DNA of 64,000 nt from Chitinophaga terrae (ex Kim and Jung 2007) (GTDB taxonomy: Bacteria; Bacteroidota; Bacteroidia; Chitinophagales; Chitinophagaceae): NCBI RefSeq assembly GCF_900107795.1, contig NZ_FNRL01000033.1:1-64000 (forward strand). The letters are read 5' to 3'. Positions within the stretch are counted from its first letter, which is position 1. Each line of letters starts with the position of its first letter. A program made the position numbers and the translations under genes. This document shows positions 1 to 7,539 of this stretch, piece after piece. The notes under the pieces are model-generated. The model worked only from the letters and a program-made list of their open reading frames with translations, was not told the DNA's origin and searched no databases.

Positions 1-376
1 CAGAAATGTCCCGAAGGCTCATGCCATGGCCGTACATACCGATAATCTTATTCTCAAGGCTCTCAGCAAGGATGGTTTCGCGCTTTTTGATAATCTGTGG
101 CTCAAAACTGCTTGCCCTGTCGCGGGGTGTCTCCAGGTCGATTGTACCATCCGCTGTTTTAAGCCGTTTGCGGTTTTTACCGTTCTTCCGGTTACCATTT
201 GCACGCTGCTCATCGTCTAAATAGGCTTCCATTTCTCCCTCCAGCGCGGCTTCCAGAATATCCTTTAGCAGGGGGGCAAAAGCACCATCTTTACCAAACA
301 AGGACTTGCCAGAGCGCAGTTGCTCCAAAGTCTTGCGTTTGAGTTCTTCGTAGTCAAATTTTTCTTGTTGTTCCAT
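1..376 (-). CDS. IS256-family (mutator-type) transposase, N-terminal fragment cut by the window edge
   Basis: The minus-strand reading starts with ATG at 376 (MEQQEKFDYEELKRK) and stays open to base 1, giving about 125 residues. Visible family features are the segment PLLKDILEAALEGEM followed by a basic stretch NGNRKNGKNRKR and then DLETPRDR, the standard N-terminal DNA-binding region of IS256/mutator transposases; the reading ends in IIGMYGHGMS, which precedes the DDE catalytic core. The DDE residues would lie outside the window, so intactness cannot be judged. The gene is directly preceded by a hairpin with a T-run. Its product would cut and join the IS ends. Confidence 0.9.
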   Translation of the reverse strand, partial: MEQQEKFDYEELKRKTLEQLRSGKSLFGKDGAFAPLLKDILEAALEGEMEAYLDDEQRANGNRKNGKNRKRLKTADGTIDLETPRDRASSFEPQIIKKRETILAESLENKIIGMYGHGMSLRDIS

Positions 377-426
377 AAAAAAAAACTGTGTTAAAGGTCT
401 TGTTTTTTTAGCCTTTGACACAGTTT
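377..426 (-). terminator. Hairpin plus T-run immediately upstream of the transposase start codon
   Basis: Bases 383-399 and 411-426 form an inverted repeat (AAACTGTGTYAAAGG on both arms) with an A/T-only loop. Read on the minus strand, the stem is followed by a run of T that ends at the ATG at 376. It has the form of an intrinsic terminator, or a fold that hides the ribosome-binding region, placed inside the IS end. That role is inferred from known protection of IS transposases against outside transcription. Confidence 0.6.
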
Positions 427-469
427 ATTTTACAGTCTCGGAGCGAAGATTGTGTAGTGTTGTACAACA

Positions 470-580
470 TAATTTTTCGTTTCCTTTGCTTCTTAATCAA
501 CTTCTTCTCCCTTTGCTTTCTTATTTCCCTTAAAAAAATTCCTTACGCCTCTTTGCCCCCCTTTGCCTCTTTGCGTGAAA
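470..580. repeat. Short direct CTTTGC-type repeats beside the IS end
   Basis: The plus strand carries repeated CTTTGC words (around 487, 513, 549, 560, 569), ending in CTCTTTGCGTGAAAC next to the stop codon of the L,D-transpeptidase gene. Spacing is irregular (about 9 bases for the last copies). No gene is seen here. Such words occur as scattered intergenic repeats in several Bacteroidota genomes as far as I recall, but function is unknown. Confidence 0.45.
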
Positions 581-2239
581 CTACCTGCGCGCGAATAGCG
601 TGGAAGCCAACTTCGCATCGTGGCCGTATACGTCGTCACGGAAATTGAGTCGTCCCTTTTCATCCACAAAGGCGGTGAAGTAAACGATGTATACAGGTAT
701 CTTATCCTTGATCGTTACATACTTTTCTTTGTTGCCATTCATCGCTTCATCGATCTTCTGTTCTGTCCAGGAAGAGTCGTCGCGCAATAACCACATGGCT
801 AAACGTTTCGGCTCCTGAACCCGGATACATCCATGGCTGAACGAACGTTTGTCTTCGCCAAACAGGTACCTGGCCGGCGTATCATGCAGGTAGATATTAT
901 ATTCGTTAGGGAACAGGAATTTCACTTTACCCAGCGAGTTTTTGCCTCCTGGTTTTTGTCTTACTATGTATGGAAAATTCCTTCCTGAATACTTGCTGAA
1001 ATTGATAGACCCCGGCGATACTACTTTCCCGCTGCCGTTTACGATCTCCATATTTTGCCTTGCCAGGTAGCTGCCGGCGCCTCTTTTAAGGCCCGGTAAT
1101 ACTTCGTTCGACAAGATGCCCGGAGGAACGTTCCAGTAAGGACTGAATACAATATACCGGAGGTCTTTGGTGAACACCACAGTGCTGGTACCGGGCCGGC
1201 CAACCACTACATTGCAGGACCAGTCGAGCCTTCCGCTGTCGTATACCATCATTTTGAACTGCGGGATATTGACAACTATATGGTCGGAAGTTGGATCGAT
1301 AGGCACCCAGCGGAGACGCTCCATGTTCAGCAACACTTTCTGTATCCTTTGCTGCATAGGAACATTCAGGGCGTCCAGTACATTTTGTTTCAGGATACCG
1401 TCCACTTTCAGTCCCATCCTGTCCTGGAAACTGCGCAAGGCGGTATCCAGGGCTGCGTCAAACGTGTTGGTGCTGTCGTTGACCGGCAGGTCGCCCAGGG
1501 CATTCAGTTTTGCTTTTACTTCAGCTATAACAACTGCTGAATCGCCGCGTTTCAGGGCTTTCTGGGTCATTTTTATAGAGTCCCATTTCTGGTTGCTGAC
1601 AGCGACCAGTTTTTTCAGTTTTTGTTTCAGCAGTACGTACTGGCGGTTTACCGGTTCTTCTTCCTCAAAGGTATTGTTAGGCTTGCGGGTCATAGAATCC
1701 AGCAGGCTAGCCATATCAATTTTCTTGCGGGGAATGAACCATTCCAGGTCTTTGGCGGTATCGGTAGTAAGTCCGCCCCAAACTTTGTTGCCATAGGCAA
1801 AGAACTGGGAGGTAAGCAGCAGTTCGATCCGGGGCGCGGAGCTGTCGCCCTGCTTCAGCGGTACTTCGCGGGTGAGCAGGGTATCCAGCACGGCCGGGAT
1901 CAGGCTACTATCGCCGATGCCGTAGGCGGCGTCGTTCTTCATCATGTTAATGAAGTTGCCTGCCTGTTCTGTTAGTCCGTCCTTATTGATCCAGGCGTAA
2001 TGGAAATCCCTATTCCTGTAGAAATTCAGGATATAGTCGTTGTACGCGTTGTAGGAGGGATTTGATTCCAGGAATTTGTGAGCGTAGTTGCTGTCGACGG
2101 TGAGATCGATGTAGGCTTGTTTTGTGTAGTGAGAAGTATCTCTGGCCTTAGATCTTTTTCTGGAACCGCTTTGTTGTACGCATGCGGTAGTAGCAACCAG
2201 GAACAGTAGTGTTAGTACGGTATAGATACGTATAGTCAT
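581..2239 (-). CDS. L,D-transpeptidase, YcbB/LdtD-like, with peptidoglycan-binding domain
   Basis: Forms 3-3 cross-links in peptidoglycan, or anchors proteins to it, in the periplasm. The 552-residue protein begins with a hydrophobic segment ending in ATTAC, a possible Bacteroidota lipoprotein site. A long helical region, a peptidoglycan-binding domain near residues 255-315 (RSFQDRMGLKVDGILK) and a YkuD catalytic domain follow, with the motif SHGCIRV and the nucleophile Cys near residue 471. Length and order match the large YcbB type rather than small YkuD enzymes. ATG at 2239 is preferred because the signal segment follows directly; an in-frame ATG at 2269 would add ten polar residues before it. 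It lies downstream of the RNase G gene but behind a strong terminator, so it has its own promoter. Confidence 0.9.
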   Translation of the reverse strand: MTIRIYTVLTLLFLVATTACVQQSGSRKRSKARDTSHYTKQAYIDLTVDSNYAHKFLESNPSYNAYNDYILNFYRNRDFHYAWINKDGLTEQAGNFINMMKNDAAYGIGDSSLIPAVLDTLLTREVPLKQGDSSAPRIELLLTSQFFAYGNKVWGGLTTDTAKDLEWFIPRKKIDMASLLDSMTRKPNNTFEEEEPVNRQYVLLKQKLKKLVAVSNQKWDSIKMTQKALKRGDSAVVIAEVKAKLNALGDLPVNDSTNTFDAALDTALRSFQDRMGLKVDGILKQNVLDALNVPMQQRIQKVLLNMERLRWVPIDPTSDHIVVNIPQFKMMVYDSGRLDWSCNVVVGRPGTSTVVFTKDLRYIVFSPYWNVPPGILSNEVLPGLKRGAGSYLARQNMEIVNGSGKVVSPGSINFSKYSGRNFPYIVRQKPGGKNSLGKVKFLFPNEYNIYLHDTPARYLFGEDKRSFSHGCIRVQEPKRLAMWLLRDDSSWTEQKIDEAMNGNKEKYVTIKDKIPVYIVYFTAFVDEKGRLNFRDDVYGHDAKLASTLFARR

Positions 2240-2341
2240 AATGTAATGGATGTGATTAAAACATGACAACCAATTAACAGGGGTAAAGGGTCATTTGTTG
2301 GTAAATGTATGAAATATATGGAGTTATAAGCCAGTGTCGAT

Positions 2342-2379
2342 AAAAAAACAACGCTACCGGGGGATGGTAGCGTTGTTTT
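2342..2379 (-). terminator. Intrinsic terminator after the RNase G gene
   Basis: A perfect 14-bp stem (2345-2358 with 2366-2379) is followed, read leftward, by seven T. It lies 16 bases past the stop codon of the RNase G gene. Confidence 0.9.
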
Positions 2380-2394
2380 GAATTTCTTTGGAAT

Positions 2395-3945
2395 TTATAG
2401 TTTGATTTCCTCGTCGTTCGCATCGAAGAACCTGTATTCGGTAAGGTGATAGTTGGAGTCGGCTTTCAATCGTATCCATTTTTTGTAGTGGAAGTACCAT
2501 TTCCACTGTTTAGATACCAGGAATCCTTTGGTCAGGTAAGCGTATAAGATCGGGTGTATTCTGATGGTTAATCCTTTATGTTGATGATTGAGGAGGTATT
2601 GGAGATTTTTCTCAATATCCTCGAGGATTAGCATGGAAGCACCTATTTTTCCGGTACCTCTGCAGGTAGGGCAATCTTCTGCTACGGAGATGGTGATTTC
2701 TGGTTTCACCCTTTGGCGGGTGATCTGCATCAATCCGAATTTGGAGATTGGCAGAATGGTATGTTTAGCCCTGTCTTGGGCCATGAATTTCTCCATGGCT
2801 TCGAAAATGGCTTTTTTGTTTTCGGGGAGTTTCATATCGATGAAATCGATGATGATGATCCCTCCCAGGTCGCGTAGTCGTAGTTGCCGGGCTATTTCGG
2901 CGGCGGCTTCCAGATTGGATGCCAGCGCGTTTTGTTCCTGGTTGTTGCTGGAGCTTTTGTAGCCGCTGTTCACGTCGATAACGTGCAGGGCTTCAGTAGC
3001 TTCTATAATGAGATAAACACCGCTATCGAGATTGACTGTTTTACCGAAAGAGGCTTTAACCTGGCGGGTGATGCCGAAGTTATCGAAGATGGGGGAACCG
3101 TTGTTGTAATAGTTAACGATATCAGATTTTTCGGGCGCAATTTTCTGGATGTACGTCTTGGTATCTGTATAGATGTTTTTATCGTTGACAACGATCCTGT
3201 TGAAGCTTTCGTTGAGCAGGTCCCGGAGGATGCTGGTTGTTTTAGTTTGTTCGCTCAGGATCTTTTGAGGGGCCTGGGCGCCGTTCAGGTTTGACTGGAT
3301 ATTTTTCCAGGTTTGAACGAGGGTAGTCAGATCTTCGTGTAATTCTGCCGTTTTCTTTCCTTCAGCCGCTGTTCGTACGATGACGCCAAAATTCGGAGGT
3401 TTGATAGCTTCTACGATTTTTTGCAGTCTTTTTCTTTCTTCGGAAGAGTGGATCTTTTTAGATACGGCAACAATATCGTTGAAGGGCGTTAACACGATAA
3501 ACCTTCCTGGTAAAGAAATTTCGCAGCTAAGGCGGGGGCCTTTAGAAGAGATGGGTTCTTTCAGAATTTGTACGAGGATATTAGGTTTACCCCCTAAAAC
3601 ATCGGTGATCTTTCCAGTCTTAACAATTTCCGGTTCATTTTTAAATTTAGTGAAATCGAAACCATCGGGTGTTTTATCACTGATGGCCATTGCAGTAAAT
3701 TTAAGGATGGAACGGATATATGGACTGAGATCCGTGTAGTGTAAGAAGGCGTCTTTCTCGAAGCCTACGTCGACAAATGCGGCATTTAAGCCGGGTATAA
3801 GTTTCTTTACTTTACCCAGGTATAAATCACCTACTGCGAAGTTAGGATTGCCACTTTCGTGATGTAGTTCGACAAGCTTCTTATCTTCCAGTAACGCAAT
3901 TTCTACCCCTGTGGGAGCCGCATTTATAATAAGTTCCTTATTCAA
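2395..3945 (-). CDS. rng: Ribonuclease G/E family endoribonuclease
   Basis: Cytoplasmic endonuclease of rRNA maturation and mRNA decay. The 516-residue protein starts with MNKELIINAAPTGVEIALLE, the usual Bacteroidota Rng start. It has an S1-like RNA-binding region near residues 38-110, the 5'-sensor/RNase H-like core, the catalytic segment GGIIIIDFIDM with its metal-binding Asp, and the Zn-link CPTCRG near residues 425-430 that joins protomers. It lacks the long scaffold tail of E. coli RNase E, so the RNase G name fits better. It is downstream of the HU, TPR and COX24-like genes, an arrangement seen in other Bacteroidota; a possible hairpin lies between. Confidence 0.95.
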   Translation of the reverse strand: MNKELIINAAPTGVEIALLEDKKLVELHHESGNPNFAVGDLYLGKVKKLIPGLNAAFVDVGFEKDAFLHYTDLSPYIRSILKFTAMAISDKTPDGFDFTKFKNEPEIVKTGKITDVLGGKPNILVQILKEPISSKGPRLSCEISLPGRFIVLTPFNDIVAVSKKIHSSEERKRLQKIVEAIKPPNFGVIVRTAAEGKKTAELHEDLTTLVQTWKNIQSNLNGAQAPQKILSEQTKTTSILRDLLNESFNRIVVNDKNIYTDTKTYIQKIAPEKSDIVNYYNNGSPIFDNFGITRQVKASFGKTVNLDSGVYLIIEATEALHVIDVNSGYKSSSNNQEQNALASNLEAAAEIARQLRLRDLGGIIIIDFIDMKLPENKKAIFEAMEKFMAQDRAKHTILPISKFGLMQITRQRVKPEITISVAEDCPTCRGTGKIGASMLILEDIEKNLQYLLNHQHKGLTIRIHPILYAYLTKGFLVSKQWKWYFHYKKWIRLKADSNYHLTEYRFFDANDEEIKL

Positions 3946-4147
3946 GCGTCCAAAATTTTAACCTTTAAAACTTCACCTTTATGCTATGCACACGGCTATT
4001 GAGAACAGCTTACTGCATACCAAAACAATAGCTCACCATAAAAAGTCAGCGTATTTCTTTCACGTTCGTGATGATGGATTGCTTAAGGGTTCAGCGATCA
4101 CTGCAGGTAATGTCCGGAGAAAACAATTGCGGAGTCTATGGAAACAA

Positions 4148-4195
4148 CCTGCATGACTATAGCAATTTAAGAAGTAAATGCTAAAATCATGCAGG
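4148..4195 (-). terminator. Hairpin between the COX24-like gene and rng
   Basis: Nine-base arms CCTGCATGA and TCATGCAGG enclose a second inner pairing (TAGCA with TGCTA). Read leftward it is followed by TTGTTT, a weak U-tract. It may end or attenuate transcription from the HU side. The rest of the gene-free stretch 3946-4270 shows nothing else that I can support. Confidence 0.45.
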
Positions 4196-4270
4196 ATATA
4201 TGAAAATTTTTATCCGACTACCGCGCCGGGAGAATACCATGTTAGTATAAATGGCGGGAAACTGGAGTAA

Positions 4271-4366
4271 TTATTTCTTCTTACTTTTATGCCGGTTCTT
4301 TCTCAGTCTTTTTTTACGCTTGTGAGTAGCAATTTTATGTCTTTTTCTTTTCTTACCGCAAGGCAT
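4271..4366 (-). CDS. AURKAIP1/COX24-type basic mini-protein, 31 residues
   Basis: A 31-residue reading starts with ATG at 4366 and has the sequence start MPCGKKRKRHKIATHKRKKR, ending in a run of Lys and Arg before TAA at 4271. Nearly identical tiny proteins are annotated throughout Bacteroidota as AURKAIP1/COX24-domain proteins, related to the mitochondrial ribosomal protein mS38, which suggests a ribosome-bound role in the small subunit. That role in bacteria is inference. It lies 36 bases after the TPR gene on the same strand and is probably co-transcribed with it. Over half the residues are Lys, Arg or His, as expected of an rRNA-binding peptide. Confidence 0.85.
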   Translation of the reverse strand: MPCGKKRKRHKIATHKRKKRLRKNRHKSKKK

Positions 4367-4402
4367 ACGCTGATACGTTTTTAAATGATTGAAAAATAAA
4401 TA

Positions 4403-5245
4403 TTATTTAATGCTTTTGATATAAGTATCTACTTCCTTTTTGAGCTCCGGATCGCTCATGAATTCTTTGCTTTTTTCAAACAATTCAATGGCTTTTGCTT
4501 TATCGCCATTGCTTTTGTAAGCTTCTGCCAGAACGAATAACACTTTTGCATTATCCGGATGTTTTGCCCTTACCCCTTCCAGTCTTTCTATCGCTTTATC
4601 ATATTGTCCTGATGTGATAGCCAGATTTGCCAAAGTTACCTGAGCATCAATGTTATCCGGATGTGCGGCAACTACTTCTCTTAATTTGGCAACACCTTGC
4701 ATAGGCTCTCCGGTACTCATATATACCATAGCCTGAGATATTTTTAAGGTATCGTTGTCAGGATTCAATTTAATTGCCTGGTCGTACAGGGAGATAGCCT
4801 GCTCGGCTTCCCATTTTGCTACACGTGGATCTTCAGCGTGTTGCAGGTGGGCAGAAAATAAATTGGCTGCAAAGGTGAGGCTTTTTTCGGAATTTTCCAA
4901 CTTAGCGGCTTCGCTAAGATAATATGCTGCTACCGGGAGCTGGTTCAGACTGTCCCAAATATTGTACAGTTGACGGAATGCGGCGATCTGCTGGGATTTT
5001 ACATCCCCGCGGACAACATTGGTTTCAATAGTATTAACCTGTAATAATTTTTCTGAAGGGATCTTACTCTTAGCTACAGAGAGCAGTTCAGAAAAGGCAA
5101 TAGGTTCCACATCCTGTCCGCCCTGCGCTGGGGCAGCAGATGACATAGGTTGCTTGCCTGACCGGGGCACGGTCTTGCCAAAGGCGAATAATATCACCAA
5201 TAGTGCTACCGCGGCACCTACCAGAAGAACTTGTGATTTTTGCAT
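4403..5245 (-). CDS. Membrane-anchored TPR protein
   Basis: A 280-residue protein with an N-terminal membrane segment (VLLVGAAVALLVILFAFG, residues 6-23) and a periplasm-facing body made of tetratricopeptide repeats. Repeat signatures include AISLYDQAIKLNPDNDTLK, TLANLAITSGQYDKAIERL and FVLAEAYKSNGDKAKAIEL. Nothing catalytic is visible, so it is a scaffold or assembly factor with unknown partner. It is 24 bases downstream of the HU gene and precedes the COX24-like gene, so all three probably share a transcript. Confidence 0.85.
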   Translation of the reverse strand: MQKSQVLLVGAAVALLVILFAFGKTVPRSGKQPMSSAAPAQGGQDVEPIAFSELLSVAKSKIPSEKLLQVNTIETNVVRGDVKSQQIAAFRQLYNIWDSLNQLPVAAYYLSEAAKLENSEKSLTFAANLFSAHLQHAEDPRVAKWEAEQAISLYDQAIKLNPDNDTLKISQAMVYMSTGEPMQGVAKLREVVAAHPDNIDAQVTLANLAITSGQYDKAIERLEGVRAKHPDNAKVLFVLAEAYKSNGDKAKAIELFEKSKEFMSDPELKKEVDTYIKSIK

Positions 5246-5269
5246 CGCCTAAAATATTAGGCTGCAAAA

Positions 5270-5557
5270 TTAAGAACTTTTAAGCTTCTTTACCTCAGCA
5301 ACAAATTCTTTCGACGGTTTGAACGCCGGAATAAAATGCTCAGGTATCTCCACAGCCACGTTCTTCTTGATGTTACGCCCAATTTTAGCGGCTCTTTTTT
5401 TAGTGATGAAACTTCCAAAGCCACGGATATAAATATGTTCTCCATTAGCCAAGGCTTCTTTCACCTCTTTAAACATAGCCTCCAGTGTGACTAATACATC
5501 AACTTTGGGGATGCCGGTTTTTTCAGCAATGTTGTTTATTAAATCAGCTTTTCTCAT
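5270..5557 (-). CDS. HU/IHF-family DNA-binding protein
   Basis: A 95-residue nucleoid protein that bends and compacts DNA. It starts MRKADLINNIAEKTGIPK and contains the HU beta-arm signature region IYIRGFGSFITKKRAAKIGRN. Length is normal for HU. It heads the leftward operon that continues with the TPR and COX24-like genes and it has a good -7 element 28 bases upstream of its start. It is divergent from mutY. It is not the same gene as the HU copy at the right end of the window; the two differ through most of their length. Confidence 0.95.
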   Translation of the reverse strand: MRKADLINNIAEKTGIPKVDVLVTLEAMFKEVKEALANGEHIYIRGFGSFITKKRAAKIGRNIKKNVAVEIPEHFIPAFKPSKEFVAEVKKLKSS

Positions 5558-5584
5558 ATGAAAGCGAGAGGATTACTTTACTCT

Positions 5585-5592
5585 CAAAGTTA
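5585..5592 (-). promoter_or_regulatory. -7 promoter element TAACTTTG for the HU operon
   Basis: The minus strand shows a perfect TAnnTTTG element 28 bases from the HU start codon. No clear -33 TTG is seen at the expected distance. The rest of the divergent 5558-5777 region is A/T-rich and carries no other feature I can support. Confidence 0.65.
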
Positions 5593-5777
5593 ACTTAAAA
5601 TTTCTAATTGCTGAATTTTAAGCAAATAAATTTTATCATTTTTTCTTATAACTCGTATTGGCGATAAATACATTTATTTGCGTTTCAGAAATCTCTATCT
5701 GTTGAACCTAAATAGGGTTTTTTCTACAGCATTTGCCATATCAATATACTAAATAATTTTATTAAAATAATATATAA

Positions 5778-6851
5778 ATGGGCTCAGGCGAAATTTTTTT
5801 TACGGAAAAATTACTGGAATGGAATAAAGAGCAGAATAATCGCAACATGCCCTGGAAAGGCGAAAAAGATCCTTACAGGATCTGGCTCTCCGAAATCATC
5901 CTCCAGCAAACCCGCGTAGAACAGGGCTGGCCCTATTACGAACGGTTTATCAGCCACTACCCTACCGTGCAACAACTGGCCGCAGCGCCCGAAGAAGAAG
6001 TCTTCCGCCTCTGGCAGGGACTCGGATATTACGCCCGGTGTAAAAATATGCTGGCAGCTGCCAGGGATATCACTGAAAATCACGGGGGTAAATTTCCCTC
6101 AACCTACGAGCAGATCAAATCCCTGAAAGGGATCGGCCCTTATACAGCCGCAGCAATCGCGTCTTTTGCCTTCAATCTTCCCCATGCTGTGCTGGATGGC
6201 AACGTGTACAGGGTACTCGCCCGCTTCTTTGGCATCGACACGCCTATCGACAGCCATGCAGGAAAAAAACAATTCGCCGGACTGGCGCAATCCCTCCTGC
6301 CAACCGATAACGCAGCCTCTTATAATCAAAGCATTATGGATTTCGGCGCCGTGGTATGCAAACCTCAGCAACCAGCCTGCGACGATTGCCCTCTTCAAAA
6401 AAAATGTGTTGCCTGCCATCAACAACTGATCAGCCTGCTGCCGGTGAAAACTAAAAAGATCCAGGTGAAAAAGCGCTACTTCAACTATATCATTCTTCAA
6501 CACAACGATAATATTTATATCCGTAAAAGAACAGCCAACGACATCTGGCAGAATTTACACGAGTTTATTCTCGTGGAAACGGACTCTGCTACAGATATTA
6601 CGGCGCTGCAATCTCACGCCATGTTTAAACAACTATTAGGAAACATTCCTTTCTCTATAGAAAAAGTTTCGGCTGTCTCGAAGCAACAACTTACACATCA
6701 AACCATCTTTAGCCAGTTTATCACCCTCCGGGTGGCGGATCTGCCAACATTGAACGGATATATTCCGGTACAGCAGCAGCAATTGAACAACTATGCGTTC
6801 CCAAAGACTATTACCACTTACTTAGAGCGTAACAGCTTACAATTGTTCTGA
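5778..6851 (+). CDS. mutY: A/G-specific adenine glycosylase
   Basis: Base-excision repair enzyme that removes adenine mispaired with 8-oxoguanine. The 357-residue protein has the N-terminal catalytic region with SEIILQQTR (Glu39), the helix-hairpin-helix motif LKGIGPYTAAAI near 116-127, the catalytic Asp140 in VLDGNVYRVLAR, and the 4Fe-4S cluster Cys194-x6-Cys201-x2-Cys204-x5-Cys210. The C-terminal third is the Nudix-like 8-oxoG recognition domain, weakly conserved as usual. Length is normal. The neighbours HU and ssb make the region a DNA-maintenance cluster common in Bacteroidota. Confidence 0.96.
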   Translation: MGSGEIFFTEKLLEWNKEQNNRNMPWKGEKDPYRIWLSEIILQQTRVEQGWPYYERFISHYPTVQQLAAAPEEEVFRLWQGLGYYARCKNMLAAARDITENHGGKFPSTYEQIKSLKGIGPYTAAAIASFAFNLPHAVLDGNVYRVLARFFGIDTPIDSHAGKKQFAGLAQSLLPTDNAASYNQSIMDFGAVVCKPQQPACDDCPLQKKCVACHQQLISLLPVKTKKIQVKKRYFNYIILQHNDNIYIRKRTANDIWQNLHEFILVETDSATDITALQSHAMFKQLLGNIPFSIEKVSAVSKQQLTHQTIFSQFITLRVADLPTLNGYIPVQQQQLNNYAFPKTITTYLERNSLQLF

Positions 6852-7046
6852 CACACGCATAAAAATTAAAAATATACATTAAGCGCTAACCTACTTCAGC
6901 AGAGATTCGTAACGGCTAAATCCGTTACAATCGGCTGCCAGTAAAGAAATTTTTCCTGTCGATTAGAAAAAAATATTAACTTTAAGAAGGTTGTTTATTT
7001 ATTTAAAAGAAGAACATTTTAACAACAGGCTAAAAAACCTACAACT

Positions 7047-7505
7047 ATGAGAGGTGTTAATAAAGTAATCCTGATAGGCAATTTGGGCAGAGATCCGGAC
7101 GTACAGTTTCTTGAAGGGAACATAGCAGTAGCTAAATTTTCGCTGGCCACTACTGAAACCTTTAAAGACAGGGCCGGCAAGCTCATCTCACAAACGGAGT
7201 GGCACACTGTGGTTTTATGGCGGGGACTGGCAGAACTTGCGCAGAAATACCTGCACAAAGGGAGTCTTGTTTACATTGAAGGGCGTTTACGTACCCGTAG
7301 CTGGGAGGACAAAGAAGGCAATAAAAAATTTGCCACCGAAGTTGTAGGAGACAACCTTGTTATGCTTGATAAACGCATGGACCTCAACAACCAAGATCAC
7401 CCCATTGCTCACCACAGCGGCTCAGGTTCAGGTAGTGGAGACAATTATTCAGGACTGGATATTCCCCCTTCTCTGAATGAACCAGCAGATGATCTGCCGT
7501 TTTAA
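7047..7505 (+). CDS. ssb: Single-stranded DNA-binding protein
   Basis: Binds single-stranded DNA during replication, repair and recombination. The 152-residue protein has the OB fold from residue 1 to about 110 (VNKVILIGNLGRDPDVQFL), a Ser/Gly-rich linker (HHSGSGSGSGDNYSG) and the acidic C-terminal tip EPADDLPF that recruits partner proteins. The start at 7047 gives the standard MRGVNKV N-terminus. A one-mismatch -7 element (TAACTTTA, 6977-6984) lies about 60 bases upstream, so ssb probably has its own promoter after mutY. gldE follows 34 bases or more downstream. Confidence 0.97.
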   Translation: MRGVNKVILIGNLGRDPDVQFLEGNIAVAKFSLATTETFKDRAGKLISQTEWHTVVLWRGLAELAQKYLHKGSLVYIEGRLRTRSWEDKEGNKKFATEVVGDNLVMLDKRMDLNNQDHPIAHHSGSGSGSGDNYSGLDIPPSLNEPADDLPF

Positions 7506-7539
7506 ACGTTTCTGAAATATTAACTTGTGAACGCAAGTA

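Larger units (their letters stand above)
1..438 (-). mobile_element. IS256-family insertion sequence, one end (element runs off the left edge)
   Basis: The first 376 bases encode the N-terminal part of an IS256-type transposase read leftward. The sequence just upstream of its start codon, up to about position 438, carries an inverted repeat typical of an IS terminus. The exact outer boundary is an inference: the likely tip is the segment GACTGTAAAATAAACTGTG read on the minus strand. The target-site duplication cannot be tested because the other end lies outside the window. Confidence 0.75.

Noticed and set aside
6..224. Plus-strand readings at the left edge
   Set aside because: They lie opposite the IS256 transposase reading and have no protein-like family match.
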